From: Pseudomonas sp. R-28-1W-6
Lineage (GTDB): Bacteria > Pseudomonadota > Gammaproteobacteria > Pseudomonadales > Pseudomonadaceae
Length of the DNA stretch: 64,000 bases
Direction: 5' to 3'
Assembly (NCBI RefSeq): GCF_009799925.1
Contig: NZ_WELK01000007.1
Location: forward strand, 18,339-82,338
Positions 9,085 through 17,936 of the stretch are shown here, one piece after another. Positions within the stretch are counted from its first letter, which is position 1; each line of letters begins with the position of its first letter. The translations under genes were made by a program, and so were the position numbers. A model generated the notes under the pieces. It was not told the origin of the DNA, made no database searches, and was given only the letters and a program-made list of their open reading frames with translations.

Positions 9085-10473
9085 ATGATTGAGCCGGTGA
9101 GTTTCAACCGCGCCCTGGTCGAGAAGTACGACCGCCCCGGGCCGCGCTATACCTCCTACCCCACGGCGCCGCAGTTCCACCAAGCCTTCGCCATGGACGA
9201 CTACCGCGCCGCGGCCAGGCGGAGCAACCAGGCCGCCGCGCCCAAGCCGCTGTCCGTGTACATCCACATCCCGTTCTGCAAGAGCCTCTGCTACTACTGC
9301 GCCTGCAACAAGATCATCACCCAGAAGAGCCACCGGGCGGTCGAGTACCTGGCCTACCTCAAGCGGGAAATCGCCCTGCAGGCCGCGCTGTTCGACGGCA
9401 CGCGCAAGCTGACCCAGCTGCACCTCGGCGGCGGCACGCCGACCTATCTGACCGGCGAGCAGCTGGAGGAGCTGATGGCCGCCCTGCACGCGGCCTTCGC
9501 CATGGATGACAGCGACGCCCACGAGTTCTCCATCGAGGTCGACCCGCGTACCATCAGCCCGCCGCAGATCCAGCACCTGCGCGACCTCGGCTTCAATCGC
9601 CTGAGCTTCGGCGTGCAGGACTTCGACGCGGCGGTACAGGCCGCGGTGAACCGCCTGCAGAGCGAGGAGCAGACCCGCGAGCTGGTCGCCGCGGCCCGCC
9701 GTGCCGCGTTCAAGTCGGTCAGCGTCGACCTGATCTACGGCCTGCCGCTGCAGACCCGGGCCAGCTTCGCGGTCACCCTGGACAAGATCATCGACCTGCG
9801 CCCGGACCGCATCGCCGCCTACAGCTATGCCCACCTGCCCGAGCTGGTCCGCGCGCAGCGCCTGATCCGCCGCGAGGACATGCCGCCGCCGGAACGCAAG
9901 CTGGAGCTGCTGGAACTGACCATCGAGCGCCTGACGGCGGCGGGCTATGTCTACATCGGCATGGACCACTTCGCCCTGCCGGACGACGAGCTGAGCCTGG
10001 CGCGGGCGCGGGGCACCCTGCAGCGCAACTTCCAGGGCTATTCCACCCACGCCGACTGCGACCTGATCGGCCTGGGCGTGTCGTCGATCGGCAAGGTCGG
10101 CGACAGCTACAGCCAGAACGTCAAGGAGCTCTCGCAGTACTACGCCCGTCTCGACGAGGGCCTGCTGCCGGTGCAGCGCGGCTATCGGCTGAGCGCCGAC
10201 GACTGCCTGCGCCGCGAGGTGATCAGCGACCTGATGTGCCACGGCCGGGTCGACTTCGCCCGCATCGAAAGCCGCCATGGCATCCGCTTTCGCGAGTACT
10301 TCGCCGCGGCCCTGGATTCCCTCGCCGGGCCGGTCGCCGACGGCCTGCTGCACATCCATGAGCGGGAACTGGTGCTGCTGCCACCGGGCCACCTGCTGAT
10401 GCGCAGCATCGCCATGGCCTTCGATGCCTACCTGGGCGAGGCGCAGCAGGGGCGCTTTTCCCGCACCGTCTAG
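9085..10473 (+). CDS. hemN: Oxygen-independent coproporphyrinogen III oxidase
   Basis: Radical SAM enzyme that decarboxylates coproporphyrinogen III to protoporphyrinogen IX without oxygen, for haem synthesis. The diagnostic CX3CX2CXC motif gives C65, C69, C72 and C74. The GGGTPT stretch follows, and the EVDPRT segment matches true HemN rather than the HemW look-alike. Length is 462 residues against 457 in E. coli. The ATG at 9085 is preferred over GTG at 9079, which overlaps the AGGTGAG ribosome site. I saw no Anr box directly upstream, although HemN is normally useful under low oxygen. Confidence 0.94.
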   Translation: MIEPVSFNRALVEKYDRPGPRYTSYPTAPQFHQAFAMDDYRAAARRSNQAAAPKPLSVYIHIPFCKSLCYYCACNKIITQKSHRAVEYLAYLKREIALQAALFDGTRKLTQLHLGGGTPTYLTGEQLEELMAALHAAFAMDDSDAHEFSIEVDPRTISPPQIQHLRDLGFNRLSFGVQDFDAAVQAAVNRLQSEEQTRELVAAARRAAFKSVSVDLIYGLPLQTRASFAVTLDKIIDLRPDRIAAYSYAHLPELVRAQRLIRREDMPPPERKLELLELTIERLTAAGYVYIGMDHFALPDDELSLARARGTLQRNFQGYSTHADCDLIGLGVSSIGKVGDSYSQNVKELSQYYARLDEGLLPVQRGYRLSADDCLRREVISDLMCHGRVDFARIESRHGIRFREYFAAALDSLAGPVADGLLHIHERELVLLPPGHLLMRSIAMAFDAYLGEAQQGRFSRTV

Positions 10474-10484
10474 GCGCCTGTTCC

Positions 10485-10536
10485 TGTGCGCACCAGCAGC
10501 CCGCACGGGCCTGTGGTGCGCATGGCGCAGCCTGCG
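10485..10536. repeat. REP-like element, family A (degenerate)
   Basis: TGTGCGCACC at 10485-10494 faces GGTGCGCATGGCGCAGCCTGCG at 10515-10536, a degenerate version of the inverted pair found near 44703 and 53511. It lies just after the hemN stop. Confidence 0.5.
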
Positions 10537-10631
10537 CAAGCGCCGGCCAGCCCCGCCGTCGGTGCATATCCTGGTGTTCGTTTGGTTGTTTTATTGCTAT
10601 GTTTGTATCAAACAGACATCAGGAGACGGTC

Positions 10632-11003
10632 ATGAGTGCGCTTGGCAAGCCCCGCGTCGCCGCGGATGCGGTTCTGCTCAAGGCCCTGCTCAACAGCCGC
10701 GAACAGCTGGGCCTTACCCAGCAGGAACTGGCGCAGATAGTCGGGGTCAACCGTTCGGCCATCAGCCGCTGGAACGACAGCGGCGGCCTGCGCCCGCAGA
10801 GCAAGACCGGCGAGCTGGCGCTGTTGCTTATCCGCGCCTACCGGGCGCTGTTCGCCCTGTTCGGCGGCAACCTGGAGGACATGCGCCACTTCCTGCGCAC
10901 CGAGAACCGCCACCTGGCCGGCGTACCGCTGCAGCAGATGGGCCAGGTGCAGGGCCTGGTGCGGGTGGTCGAGTATCTCGACGCCATCCGCGGCAAGGTC
11001 TGA
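10632..11003 (+). CDS. Xre/MbcA-type antitoxin of a RES toxin-antitoxin pair
   Basis: A 123-residue protein with an N-terminal helix-turn-helix (LTQQELAQIVGVNRSAISRW) and a C-terminal region ending GVPLQQMGQVQGLVRVVEYLDAI, the toxin-binding domain type (DUF2384/MbcA/ParS) of Xre-RES systems. It should bind DNA at its own promoter and neutralise the RES toxin encoded next. The ATG at 10632 follows AGGAGA at 10621-10626; an upstream in-frame start at 10599 precedes the ribosome site and was rejected. Its stop codon abuts, and may be supplied by, a MITE-like element at 11004-11200. Confidence 0.85.
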   Translation: MSALGKPRVAADAVLLKALLNSREQLGLTQQELAQIVGVNRSAISRWNDSGGLRPQSKTGELALLLIRAYRALFALFGGNLEDMRHFLRTENRHLAGVPLQQMGQVQGLVRVVEYLDAIRGKV

Positions 11004-11200
11004 GAACCTGTCTCGGATCTCTTGATCGTCGGCCATGCTGCGTTGAAATTGGGCTCGGACTGCTCATTTACACCTCGTAAACTCCGCGTCCTCACCCAAT
11101 TGATTCGCTGGCGCTCACCCTTCGGGCCAGCCTTTGGCTGTTACTCCCAATGGTCGTTGCGCCTTGCCTGGCTCTAGCTCAAAAGATCCTAAACAGCTTC
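11004..11200. mobile_element. MITE-like element inserted between antitoxin and toxin genes
   Basis: A 197-bp noncoding segment bounded by imperfect terminal inverted repeats: 11004-11025 (GAACCTGTCTCGGATCT...) matches the reverse complement of 11179-11200 (GAAGCTGTTTAGGATCT...) at 18 of 22 positions. TGA lies on both flanks, a possible 3-bp target duplication, although the repeats may extend further outwards and include the antitoxin stop codon. No transposase is encoded. Part of the interior (11101-11147) resembles the intergenic repeat at 1679-1724. Confidence 0.7.
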
Positions 11201-11315
11201 TGAGGCCGCTGCCGGGACCGTCCTCGTGCGGCTGCCGCTAAGCGCCCGGACTACAGACCGATCTTCTTACCCCCGACTTTCACGCCCGCCGCCGGCGGGC
11301 CCAGCGAGCATCGAT

Positions 11316-12068
11316 ATGGATATCTGGCAGGCCTGTGCTGGCGCAGAGCAGATTGCCCCATTGCGTGGGCGCCTGGTGCGCCTGGTGGAAAGCCAGGAGC
11401 AGGTGGCCACCCTGCAGCTGGTCGACACCCTGGAGGAGCAGGCCCTGCTCGAACAGCTGCTGGAGACCAGCAAGCCGCCGCTGCCGGCCAGCGACGAACC
11501 GCTGCACTACCTGCTGCATACGCCGTTTCGCTACCCGCCGCTGCGCTGGGGCTCGCGCTTCGGCCGCCGGCATGAGCCGAGCCTGTTCTACGCCGCCTGC
11601 CGCCTGGATACGGCGATGGCCGAGACGGCCTTCTACCGCTTTGTGCTGTGGCACGGGATGCTCGAGCCGCCGCCGAGCGGGCGGATTCTCAGCGAACATG
11701 CCTCGTTTGAGGCACGCTACCAAGTCGAGCGCGGCATCCGCCTGCAGCTGCCGCCGTTCGACCGCCACCGCGAGCTGCTGGCGCACCGCAGCGACTACCG
11801 CGCCACCCATGAGCTGGGCAGCGCCATGCGCGAGGCCGGCGTGGAGGCGTTCGAATTTCCCTCGGCGCGCTGCCCGCTGCGGGGCAACAACGTGGCGCTG
11901 TACCGCCCGCAGGCCTTCGCCGAGCGGCGCCCGCGCAACCTGCAACCCTGGCTGTGCGAGACCACGGCCGGCTACGTGGCCTTCAAGAGCGCCCAGGGCC
12001 TGGATACGCCGCGGGTGTTTGAGTTGGCGCTGTTCCTGGTCGACGGGCGCCTGCCGCAGCCGGCCTGA
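11316..12068 (+). CDS. RES-domain toxin (NAD+-targeting family)
   Basis: RES-domain protein of 250 residues. Conserved positions of the domain are visible: RWGSRFG around R77/R81, LFYAA with Y92, MAETAFYR with E103 and FPSAR with S183. Characterised RES toxins such as MbcT degrade or phosphorolyse NAD+, and ParT modifies a metabolic enzyme; the exact reaction here is not known. The preceding Xre/MbcA-type gene is the expected antitoxin. Normally the two genes nearly touch, but here 312 bases separate them, most of it a MITE-like insertion. The start at 11316 is tentative because no strong ribosome site is present. Confidence 0.85.
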   Translation: MDIWQACAGAEQIAPLRGRLVRLVESQEQVATLQLVDTLEEQALLEQLLETSKPPLPASDEPLHYLLHTPFRYPPLRWGSRFGRRHEPSLFYAACRLDTAMAETAFYRFVLWHGMLEPPPSGRILSEHASFEARYQVERGIRLQLPPFDRHRELLAHRSDYRATHELGSAMREAGVEAFEFPSARCPLRGNNVALYRPQAFAERRPRNLQPWLCETTAGYVAFKSAQGLDTPRVFELALFLVDGRLPQPA

Positions 12069-12085
12069 GCCGGCTCGGCGGCGTC

Positions 12086-13240
12086 TCAGTCGACCGCGAC
12101 GGGCTGCTGCGCGGCCGGTGCCGTCGAGTCCGCCCCGTTGGTGAACCGCTGCAGCTGCATTTCCTGCAGGCGGCTGAGGGTGCGGCGGAAGGCGAAGTCC
12201 AGGTGGCCTTCGGTGTACAGCTCGTTCAGTGGCACTTCGGCCTCCAGATAGAGCGGCACCTTGCGGTCGTAGCACTCGTCGACCAGGGCGATGAAGCGGC
12301 GCACCGCGTCGTCGTGCACCGACAGCGCGGCGAGCTGGCGATCCCCGGCCACCACCCGTTCGACGCCGTCCTCGGTGCCGCGGGCAATCTTCGCCGGGCG
12401 GGTGGCCGCGCTGAGGTTGGGCAGCGCGCCGAGCAGGATCACCTGGAACTGGTCGCACAGGGCGATGAAGTCGAGGGCCGCCAGCGGCTGCGCGCACAGA
12501 TCGGCGAAGTGCAGCCAGACCACCGTGCTTGCCCGCCGCTGCACCCGGATCGGCCGGCGGCCGAGCTGGATTGCCTCCCGCGAGATCGGCTGGCCGGCGC
12601 TCAGGCGCTCGAATACCGCCGCCAGGGCGCTGCCTTGGTCGGTCTGGCCGAGCCAGTAGCGCTGGTGCTGCCGGCCCGGATGCAGGCGATGGTCCTGCCC
12701 GCCATCGACGCCGACCACCTGCATGTGGCGGCCAATGGCCTCAATCGCCGGCAGCAGGCGTTCGCGGTTGAAGCCATCGGCATACAGCTGCTGCGGCGGC
12801 TGGTTGGAGGTGGCGAGCAGGGTCATGCCCTGGGCGAACATCGCCTGCAGCAGGCCGCCGAGGAGGATGGCATCGCCGATGTCGCCGACGAACAGCTCGT
12901 CGAAGCACAGTACCCGCACCTCGCTGCTCAGTTCGCGGGCCAGGGCCTGCAGCGGCTCGGCGGTGCCGGTGAGCTGGAACAGGCGCCGGTGCACCCATTG
13001 CAGGAAATGGTGGAAATGCTGGCGCCGCGCCGGTACGCGCAGGCCCTCGTAGAAGCGATCCATCAGCCAGGTCTTGCCCCGCCCGACCGGGCCCCACAGG
13101 TAGACGCCGGGCACCGGCTGCTCGCCGGCATGCAGGGCGTCCTGGCAATTCTGCAGCGCCTCGACGGCCTGCCACTGGGCGAGATCGGACTGGAAACCCT
13201 GTTGATCGATGGCGTGCTGGTAGGCGGCGAGAAGGGACAT
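12086..13240 (-). CDS. zapE: AFG1/ZapE-family ATPase
   Basis: P-loop ATPase of the AFG1-like family. ZapE in E. coli associates with the division ring and is needed when oxygen is limiting; the mitochondrial homologue helps respiratory complex turnover. Walker A GPVGRGKT is at 50-57 and Walker B LCFDE at 111-115; the sensor segment LLATSNQPP is also conserved. The protein is 384 residues, near the family norm of 360-380. Its stop lies 18 bases from the convergent RES toxin gene. Pseudomonads may carry a second zapE-like gene, so this could be a paralogue rather than the main ZapE. Confidence 0.85.
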   Translation of the reverse strand: MSLLAAYQHAIDQQGFQSDLAQWQAVEALQNCQDALHAGEQPVPGVYLWGPVGRGKTWLMDRFYEGLRVPARRQHFHHFLQWVHRRLFQLTGTAEPLQALARELSSEVRVLCFDELFVGDIGDAILLGGLLQAMFAQGMTLLATSNQPPQQLYADGFNRERLLPAIEAIGRHMQVVGVDGGQDHRLHPGRQHQRYWLGQTDQGSALAAVFERLSAGQPISREAIQLGRRPIRVQRRASTVVWLHFADLCAQPLAALDFIALCDQFQVILLGALPNLSAATRPAKIARGTEDGVERVVAGDRQLAALSVHDDAVRRFIALVDECYDRKVPLYLEAEVPLNELYTEGHLDFAFRRTLSRLQEMQLQRFTNGADSTAPAAQQPVAVD

Positions 13241-13690
13241 GGACGGGCGCTGAAGTCGGTTCGATGGGCGGCGCGGTTTTATAGCACGCCGGCTGGCGGC
13301 GGAGCCCGGGCCCGCCGCGGCCAGGGCGCCGGCTGCGCCCCCAAACGGGGCAGGGCGCGGCCCGCGCCGGAGAACTTGTGCACAATTGCGAGGCAGCTTG
13401 TCAACCCGCTGTCATAAATGCGCCTAAGCGCTTGATTCTCCGTTGCGTTTTTTCAAGTTATTGAAAAATATGGAGTTTTTTTATTGGTGAAAAAACCACC
13501 AGTTTGACCGAAAGCCCCAAGCCATCGGTGGTAAGCCGGGTTTCCCGCAAGTTGTCCACGGAGTTATCCACAGCTTTTGTGGATTGTTTAGAGTGCTTGT
13601 TCTAGAGCGCTTTTTTGCCGCAGTGGCAAGTCTTTACCGGAGAAAAAAAGCGTGTAGAGTGGCGCGCCCTTGCCGCCATCAGCTGCCTTC
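13241..13690. other. AT-rich noncoding stretch between zapE and the SEL1 gene
   Basis: About 450 bases without a credible gene. Roughly 13430-13500 is notably AT-rich (runs of T and A around 13450-13490). DnaA-box-like sequences follow at 13552-13584. A 9-bp inverted repeat, CGCTTTTTT near 13608-13616 with AAAAAAGCG near 13644-13652, flanks the presumed promoter region of the SEL1 gene. Confidence 0.5.
13552..13584. promoter_or_regulatory. DnaA-box-like cluster with hairpin
   Basis: TTATCCACA at 13564-13572 is a perfect consensus DnaA box. TTGTCCACG at 13552-13560 is a second, weaker box four bases away in the same orientation. The inverted repeat ATCCACA (13566-13572) / TGTGGAT (13578-13584) has a five-base spacer. 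Binding of DnaA is inferred only. Confidence 0.45.
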
Positions 13691-14113
13691 ATGAAGTCTC
13701 GCGCGCTGTCCGCTTCTGTTGCTTCTTCGTCCACCGAGAGCTCGCGTCTGCTCCTGCGCATGGCGTTGTGGCTGCTCGACCGGCCGCGCCTGGGGCGCAG
13801 TGCCGGCATCAAGCGCCTGGCCGGGCGCCTGCTCAAGCAGCCCGCCCGGCGCGGCGTGGTCGAGGCGCAAAGTCGCCTCGGGCAACTGCTGTGCCGCGAT
13901 TGCGGCAATGCCCGCGACCGCCGCATCGGCCTCGAGCTGCTGCGCCAGGCTGCGCGCGCCGGCGATGCGCGCGCGCAGCTGGAGCTGGGCCGTCAGTACT
14001 GCCAGCCGCGCCAGCGCGAGCCACTGCAGGCCCGCCACTGGCTGGAACTGGCGGCGGCCCAGGGCTCCCACGAAGCCGCCCGGCTGCTCGGCAGGCTGAA
14101 CCCAACCGGCTGA
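13691..14113 (+). CDS. SEL1-like repeat protein
   Basis: A 140-residue protein with SEL1/TPR-like helical repeats: one unit around residues 50-85 (GVVEAQSRLGQLL) and a second around 90-130 (ARAQLELGRQY, ARHWLELAAAQG, AARLLGRL). Such repeats form scaffolds for protein-protein contacts. No signal peptide was seen. The start at ATG 13691 is preferred to an in-frame TTG at 13670; a later methionine near residue 24 (MALWLLDRP) is also possible. It precedes rmuC by about 30 bases. Its specific role is unknown. Confidence 0.75.
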   Translation: MKSRALSASVASSSTESSRLLLRMALWLLDRPRLGRSAGIKRLAGRLLKQPARRGVVEAQSRLGQLLCRDCGNARDRRIGLELLRQAARAGDARAQLELGRQYCQPRQREPLQARHWLELAAAQGSHEAARLLGRLNPTG

Positions 14114-14143
14114 TGGCGGGCGGGTATACTGCCGGGCATCGCG

Positions 14144-15652
14144 TTGCTGACAGTGAGTGTGCCCGTGCCTGTGTCCTTTACCCTCGATCCGTCCAACCTG
14201 CTGCTCGGCCTGCTGCTGGCCGCCGTGCCCCTGGCCCTGCTGGCCTGGCGTCTGCAGCGCCAGCTGGCGACCCAGGCCGCCGAGCGGCTGCTGCTGGAAG
14301 AGCGCCTGAGCAGCACACGCCTGGCCCAGGAGGGCCTGTCCGCCCAGCTCGACAGCAGCCTCGACGAATTGCGCCACCTGCAGGGTGAGGGCGCGCGCCA
14401 GCAGGCCGAGCTGGCGGCCCTGCGCCGCGAGGCCGAGCTGCTCGGCATCGAACGCGAGGGCGCGCGGGTGGCCGCGCAGGACTGGGGCCGCGAGCGCGAA
14501 CAGAAGGAAGGCGAACTGCGTCGCCTGGAAAGCCACAACGCCGGCCTGGCCGCCGAGCTGCGCGAACAGCAGGAACATCACCAGCAGCGCCTCAGCGATC
14601 TGCAGGCCGCCCGCGACGAGCTGCGCGCGCAGTTCGCCGAGCTGGCCGGGAAGATCTTCGACGAGCGCGAGCAGCGCTTCGCCGAAACCAGCCAGCAGCG
14701 CCTCGGCCAGTTGCTCGACCCGCTCAAGGAACGCATCCAGGCCTTCGAGAAGCGCGTCGAGGAAAGCTACCAGCAGGAGGCCCGCGAACGTTTCTCCCTG
14801 GGCAAGGAGCTGGAGCGCCTGCAGCAGCTCAACCAGCGCCTGGGCGACGAGGCGACCAACCTGACCCGTGCCCTCAAGGGGCAGAAGACCCAGGGCAACT
14901 GGGGCGAGCTGGTGCTGGAACGGGTACTGGAGCACGCCGGCCTGGAGAAGGGCCGCGAGTACGAGACCCAGGTCAGCCTCAAGGGCGCCGATGGCGAGCG
15001 TTTCCAGCCGGACGTGCTGATCCAGCTGCCGGGCGACAAGCAGGTGATAGTCGACGCCAAGGTCAGCCTGACCGCCTACCAGCAATACATCGCCGCCGAC
15101 GACGAAGTGATCCGCCAGCAGGCGCTCAAGCAGCACCTGCTGTCCCTGCGCAGCCACCTCAAGGGGCTGGCCGGCAAGGACTACAAGCGCCTGGACGGCC
15201 TCCATAGCCTGGATTTCGTGCTGCTCTTCGTGCCCATCGAGGCGGCCTTCGCCGCGGCCCTGCAGGCCGACCAGAACCTGTTCCAGGAAGCCTTCGAGCA
15301 GCATGTGGTGATCGTCAGCCCGACCACCCTGCTGGCCACCCTGCGGGTGATCGACAGCCTCTGGCGCCAGGAGCGGCAGAGCCAGAACGCCCGTGAGATC
15401 GCCGAGCGCGCCGGCCAGCTGTACGACAAGTTCGTCGCCTTCATCGGCGACCTGGACGAGGTCGGCAGCCGCCTGCTGCAGCTGGACAAGGCCTACGCGG
15501 CGGCGCGCAACAAGCTCTGCGAGGGCCGTGGCAACCTGATCAACCGGGTGGAAAACCTCAAGCTGCTCGGCGCCCGCGCCAGCAAGAGCCTGCCGGCGGA
15601 CCTGCTGGAACGGGCGGCCGGCGTGCCGTTGCTGGACGAGGCGGGCGAGTAG
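14144..15652 (+). CDS. rmuC: RmuC-family DNA recombination protein
   Basis: RmuC-type protein of about 500 residues, a family linked in E. coli to limiting rearrangements at inverted repeats and carrying a restriction-endonuclease-like fold. A single N-terminal membrane helix (LLLGLLLAAVPLALLAW) is followed by a long coiled coil (about residues 40-220). The conserved catalytic-like domain (about 240-440) includes KTQGNWGELVLE, FQPDVLIQLP, VIVDAKVSL and DFVLLFVPIE. The start is uncertain: only TTG (14144) or GTG codons (14153, 14159, 14165) are available before the membrane helix, and no strong ribosome site decides between them. Confidence 0.88.
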   Translation: MLTVSVPVPVSFTLDPSNLLLGLLLAAVPLALLAWRLQRQLATQAAERLLLEERLSSTRLAQEGLSAQLDSSLDELRHLQGEGARQQAELAALRREAELLGIEREGARVAAQDWGREREQKEGELRRLESHNAGLAAELREQQEHHQQRLSDLQAARDELRAQFAELAGKIFDEREQRFAETSQQRLGQLLDPLKERIQAFEKRVEESYQQEARERFSLGKELERLQQLNQRLGDEATNLTRALKGQKTQGNWGELVLERVLEHAGLEKGREYETQVSLKGADGERFQPDVLIQLPGDKQVIVDAKVSLTAYQQYIAADDEVIRQQALKQHLLSLRSHLKGLAGKDYKRLDGLHSLDFVLLFVPIEAAFAAALQADQNLFQEAFEQHVVIVSPTTLLATLRVIDSLWRQERQSQNAREIAERAGQLYDKFVAFIGDLDEVGSRLLQLDKAYAAARNKLCEGRGNLINRVENLKLLGARASKSLPADLLERAAGVPLLDEAGE

Positions 15653-15676
15653 GCGCTGGCCGGCGATTTCCCGTAT

Positions 15677-15743
15677 AAGCGGCTCTAGCCGCGATCGGGA
15701 GCGCCTCGGTGCGGCCGGCTTTCGCGGCTAAAGCCGCTCCCAC
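15677..15743. repeat. REP-like inverted pair, family B
   Basis: AGCGGCTCTAGCCGCGA at 15678-15694 faces TTCGCGGCTAAAGCCGCTCC at 15721-15740. The unit (core GTGGGAGCGGCTTTAGCCGCGA) recurs near 23035, 50422 and 55024. It lies between the convergent rmuC and DUF4010 genes. Confidence 0.75.
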
Positions 15744-15760
15744 GAAACGTGCGCTGCGTG

Positions 15761-17029
15761 TCAGAGCAGCAGCAGGGCGGCGAAACCGACCAGCAGGCCG
15801 AGCAGCATCACCGGCACCGTGCGCAGGGCCAGTTCGCGGCCGCCGATCAGGGCGATCAGCCCGGCCTTGACCAGGCTGTTGCTGAACGCGGCCAGGTAGA
15901 TGCCCTGCACCGCCAGGTCCGCGGCCAGGTCGCTGTGCGCGCTGCGTGCCAGCGACAGGGTGATGGCGTCGACATCGCTGAGCCCGGACAGGATCGCCAC
16001 GCCATACACCCCAGCATCGCCGAACCAGGCCCGCGCCGCCTCGATCAGGAACAGGATCAGCACCAGCAGGGCGGCAAAGCGCAGGGCCGGGCCCAGTTCG
16101 AAGGGGTTCTTCAGCGGTGGCTCGATGACCTCTTTCAGTTCCAGCCCGGCAATCTGGTAATAGACCAGCGCGCCCGCGGCATACACCAGCGCGGCCAGCA
16201 GCAGCGGCACCAGCAGCGCCGGCAGCAGCGCGCCGTTGACCACGCCGACTTCCAGCAGCATGCGCGGGAACATCAGCGCCGAGGTGGCCAGCAGCGCGCA
16301 GGCCAGCAGGGCGCGCATCTGCCGGCCATCGTGCAGGCGCGACAGGGTCAGGGTCATGGCGGTGGAGGAGACGATGCCGCCGAGCAGGGCGGTGACCAGC
16401 ATGCCGTGGCGGGTGCCGACCAGGCGGATGGCGACGTAGGCGGCGAAACCGATGGCGGCGATCAGCACCACCATCCACCAGGTGGCGTAGGGGTTGAAGG
16501 CCTGCCAGGGGCCGTAGCCCTGGTTGGGCAGTACCGGCAGCAGCACCAGGGAAATGAACAGCAGCTTCAGCGCACCGGACAGCTCCGCCGCCGACAGCCG
16601 GCGCAGGCCGCTGTGCAGGGGTTCCTTGAGGCTCAGCAGCAGGGCCACCACCACCGCGCCGCCGGCGGCCAGGGCGCTGCCGTGGCTGAGCGCCAGGCTG
16701 CCGAGGAGAAAGGTCAGGAGCAGGGCGATTTCGCTGGTCAGGCCCAGGTCGCCGCTGCGCCTGACCTCGCCCAGGTAGCCGGCCAGGGCGTGCAGGCCGA
16801 CCAGCAGCAGCACGGCGATCCACGCGGCGACGCCGAAATGGCTGCCGAGCAGGGCGGCCAGGCCGCCGAGCAGACCGACCAGGCCGAAGGTGCGGATGCC
16901 GGCCACCAGGTGGGTGTCGTCGCTGTCGCGGGCACGCCAGCCGCGCTCGGTGCCGATCAGCAGGCCGACCGCCAGGGAGGTGGCCAGGGCCAGGGCGAGG
17001 TTGAAGTCGAGCGTGGCGGTGGTCGGCAT
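15761..17029 (-). CDS. MgtC/SapB-DUF4010 family membrane protein
   Basis: Polytopic inner-membrane protein of 422 residues. The N-terminal 140 residues resemble the MgtC/SapB domain (GLLIGTERGWRAR near 22-34, then VAGIRTFGLVGLLGG). The rest matches DUF4010, with about nine further hydrophobic helices and conserved LVTALLGGIVSSTAMT and GLSDVDAITLSLA segments. The substrate is unknown. It appears monocistronic on the minus strand, with its start 58 bases from the end of the pirin gene. Confidence 0.82.
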   Translation of the reverse strand: MPTTATLDFNLALALATSLAVGLLIGTERGWRARDSDDTHLVAGIRTFGLVGLLGGLAALLGSHFGVAAWIAVLLLVGLHALAGYLGEVRRSGDLGLTSEIALLLTFLLGSLALSHGSALAAGGAVVVALLLSLKEPLHSGLRRLSAAELSGALKLLFISLVLLPVLPNQGYGPWQAFNPYATWWMVVLIAAIGFAAYVAIRLVGTRHGMLVTALLGGIVSSTAMTLTLSRLHDGRQMRALLACALLATSALMFPRMLLEVGVVNGALLPALLVPLLLAALVYAAGALVYYQIAGLELKEVIEPPLKNPFELGPALRFAALLVLILFLIEAARAWFGDAGVYGVAILSGLSDVDAITLSLARSAHSDLAADLAVQGIYLAAFSNSLVKAGLIALIGGRELALRTVPVMLLGLLVGFAALLLL

Positions 17030-17086
17030 GGCGCGTCCTTGAGCGGTGGCTTCACTGCAGTGTAACCCCGCTCATGGCAACAGACC

Positions 17087-17785
17087 CTAGGCCACGTCGA
17101 CCAAAATCACCTCGCTGTCCTCAATAGCGCTCACTCGCACCACGTCCTCGTCTGCGATGGCCAGGCCATCGCGTTCGGCGGCGCGCACGCCGTTGACCTC
17201 GATCTGCCCGCTGGCGGCCACCAGGTAGCCTTTGCGCAGGCGCCCCAGCGGGTACTCGGCGCTCTGCCCGGCGCTCAGGGTGGCGGCGGCCAGGCGCGCG
17301 TCGGTGCGGATCGGCAGGGCGTCCTCGTCGCCGGCATGGCCGCTGGCCAGCACCACGAAGCGGCCGGCGCGTTCACCCTTGGGGAACGGCTTGCTGCCCC
17401 AGGACGGCGCGGTGCCGCGCTGGTTGGGCATGATCCAGATCTGGAAGATCTTGCTGGTCGTCTCTTCCAGGTTGTACTCGGAGTGGCTGATGCCGGTGCC
17501 GGCGCTCATCACCTGGACATCGCCGGCGGTGGTGCGGCCCTGGTTGCCCAGGTTGTCGCGGTGGCTGATGGCGCCTTCGCGGACGTAGGTGATGATTTCC
17601 ATGTCGTGGTGCGGGTGCGGCGGGAAGCCGCTGTGCGCGGCGATCTCGTCGTCGTTCCAGACCCGCAGCGCGCCCCAGTTGAGCCGCTGCTCGTCGTGGT
17701 ACTCGGCGAAGGAGAAGTGGTGGCGGGCATTCAGCCAGCCATGCTGGGCGTGGCCGAGGCTGTTGAAGGGGCGCAGTTCGATCAT
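17087..17785 (-). CDS. Pirin family protein (YhaK/quercetinase type)
   Basis: Bicupin of the pirin family, 232 residues. The metal-binding motif HPHHDMEIITYV lies near residue 58, and a second conserved segment, GTGISHSEYN, is near 95-104. Some bacterial pirins cleave quercetin and others act as redox sensors or regulators; the function here cannot be chosen from sequence. The start at 17785 begins MIELRPF and has AGGAG just upstream; an in-frame start at 17824 was rejected. It reads away from the histidine kinase terminator region and appears monocistronic. Confidence 0.88.
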   Translation of the reverse strand: MIELRPFNSLGHAQHGWLNARHHFSFAEYHDEQRLNWGALRVWNDDEIAAHSGFPPHPHHDMEIITYVREGAISHRDNLGNQGRTTAGDVQVMSAGTGISHSEYNLEETTSKIFQIWIMPNQRGTAPSWGSKPFPKGERAGRFVVLASGHAGDEDALPIRTDARLAAATLSAGQSAEYPLGRLRKGYLVAASGQIEVNGVRAAERDGLAIADEDVVRVSAIEDSEVILVDVA

Positions 17786-17909
17786 GGCGGTGCTCCTGCT
17801 GGGGCGGTGCGCGTTGGGCACCACGGGCTAGGGCTGCATGATCTATCTGGTCTATCCGGATAAAAAGCGCAAAAAACCCGGATTATTGATCTGTTTATTC
17901 GATGCGTTT

Positions 17910-17934
17910 CCGGGCCTGCCGCCGGCAGGCCCGG
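17910..17934 (-). terminator. Hairpin after the hybrid histidine kinase gene
   Basis: CCGGGCCTGCC at 17910-17920 pairs perfectly with GGCAGGCCCGG at 17924-17934, starting three bases after the kinase stop. The hairpin is strong, but the T-run on the minus strand is poor. Confidence 0.6.
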
Positions 17935-17936
17935 GT

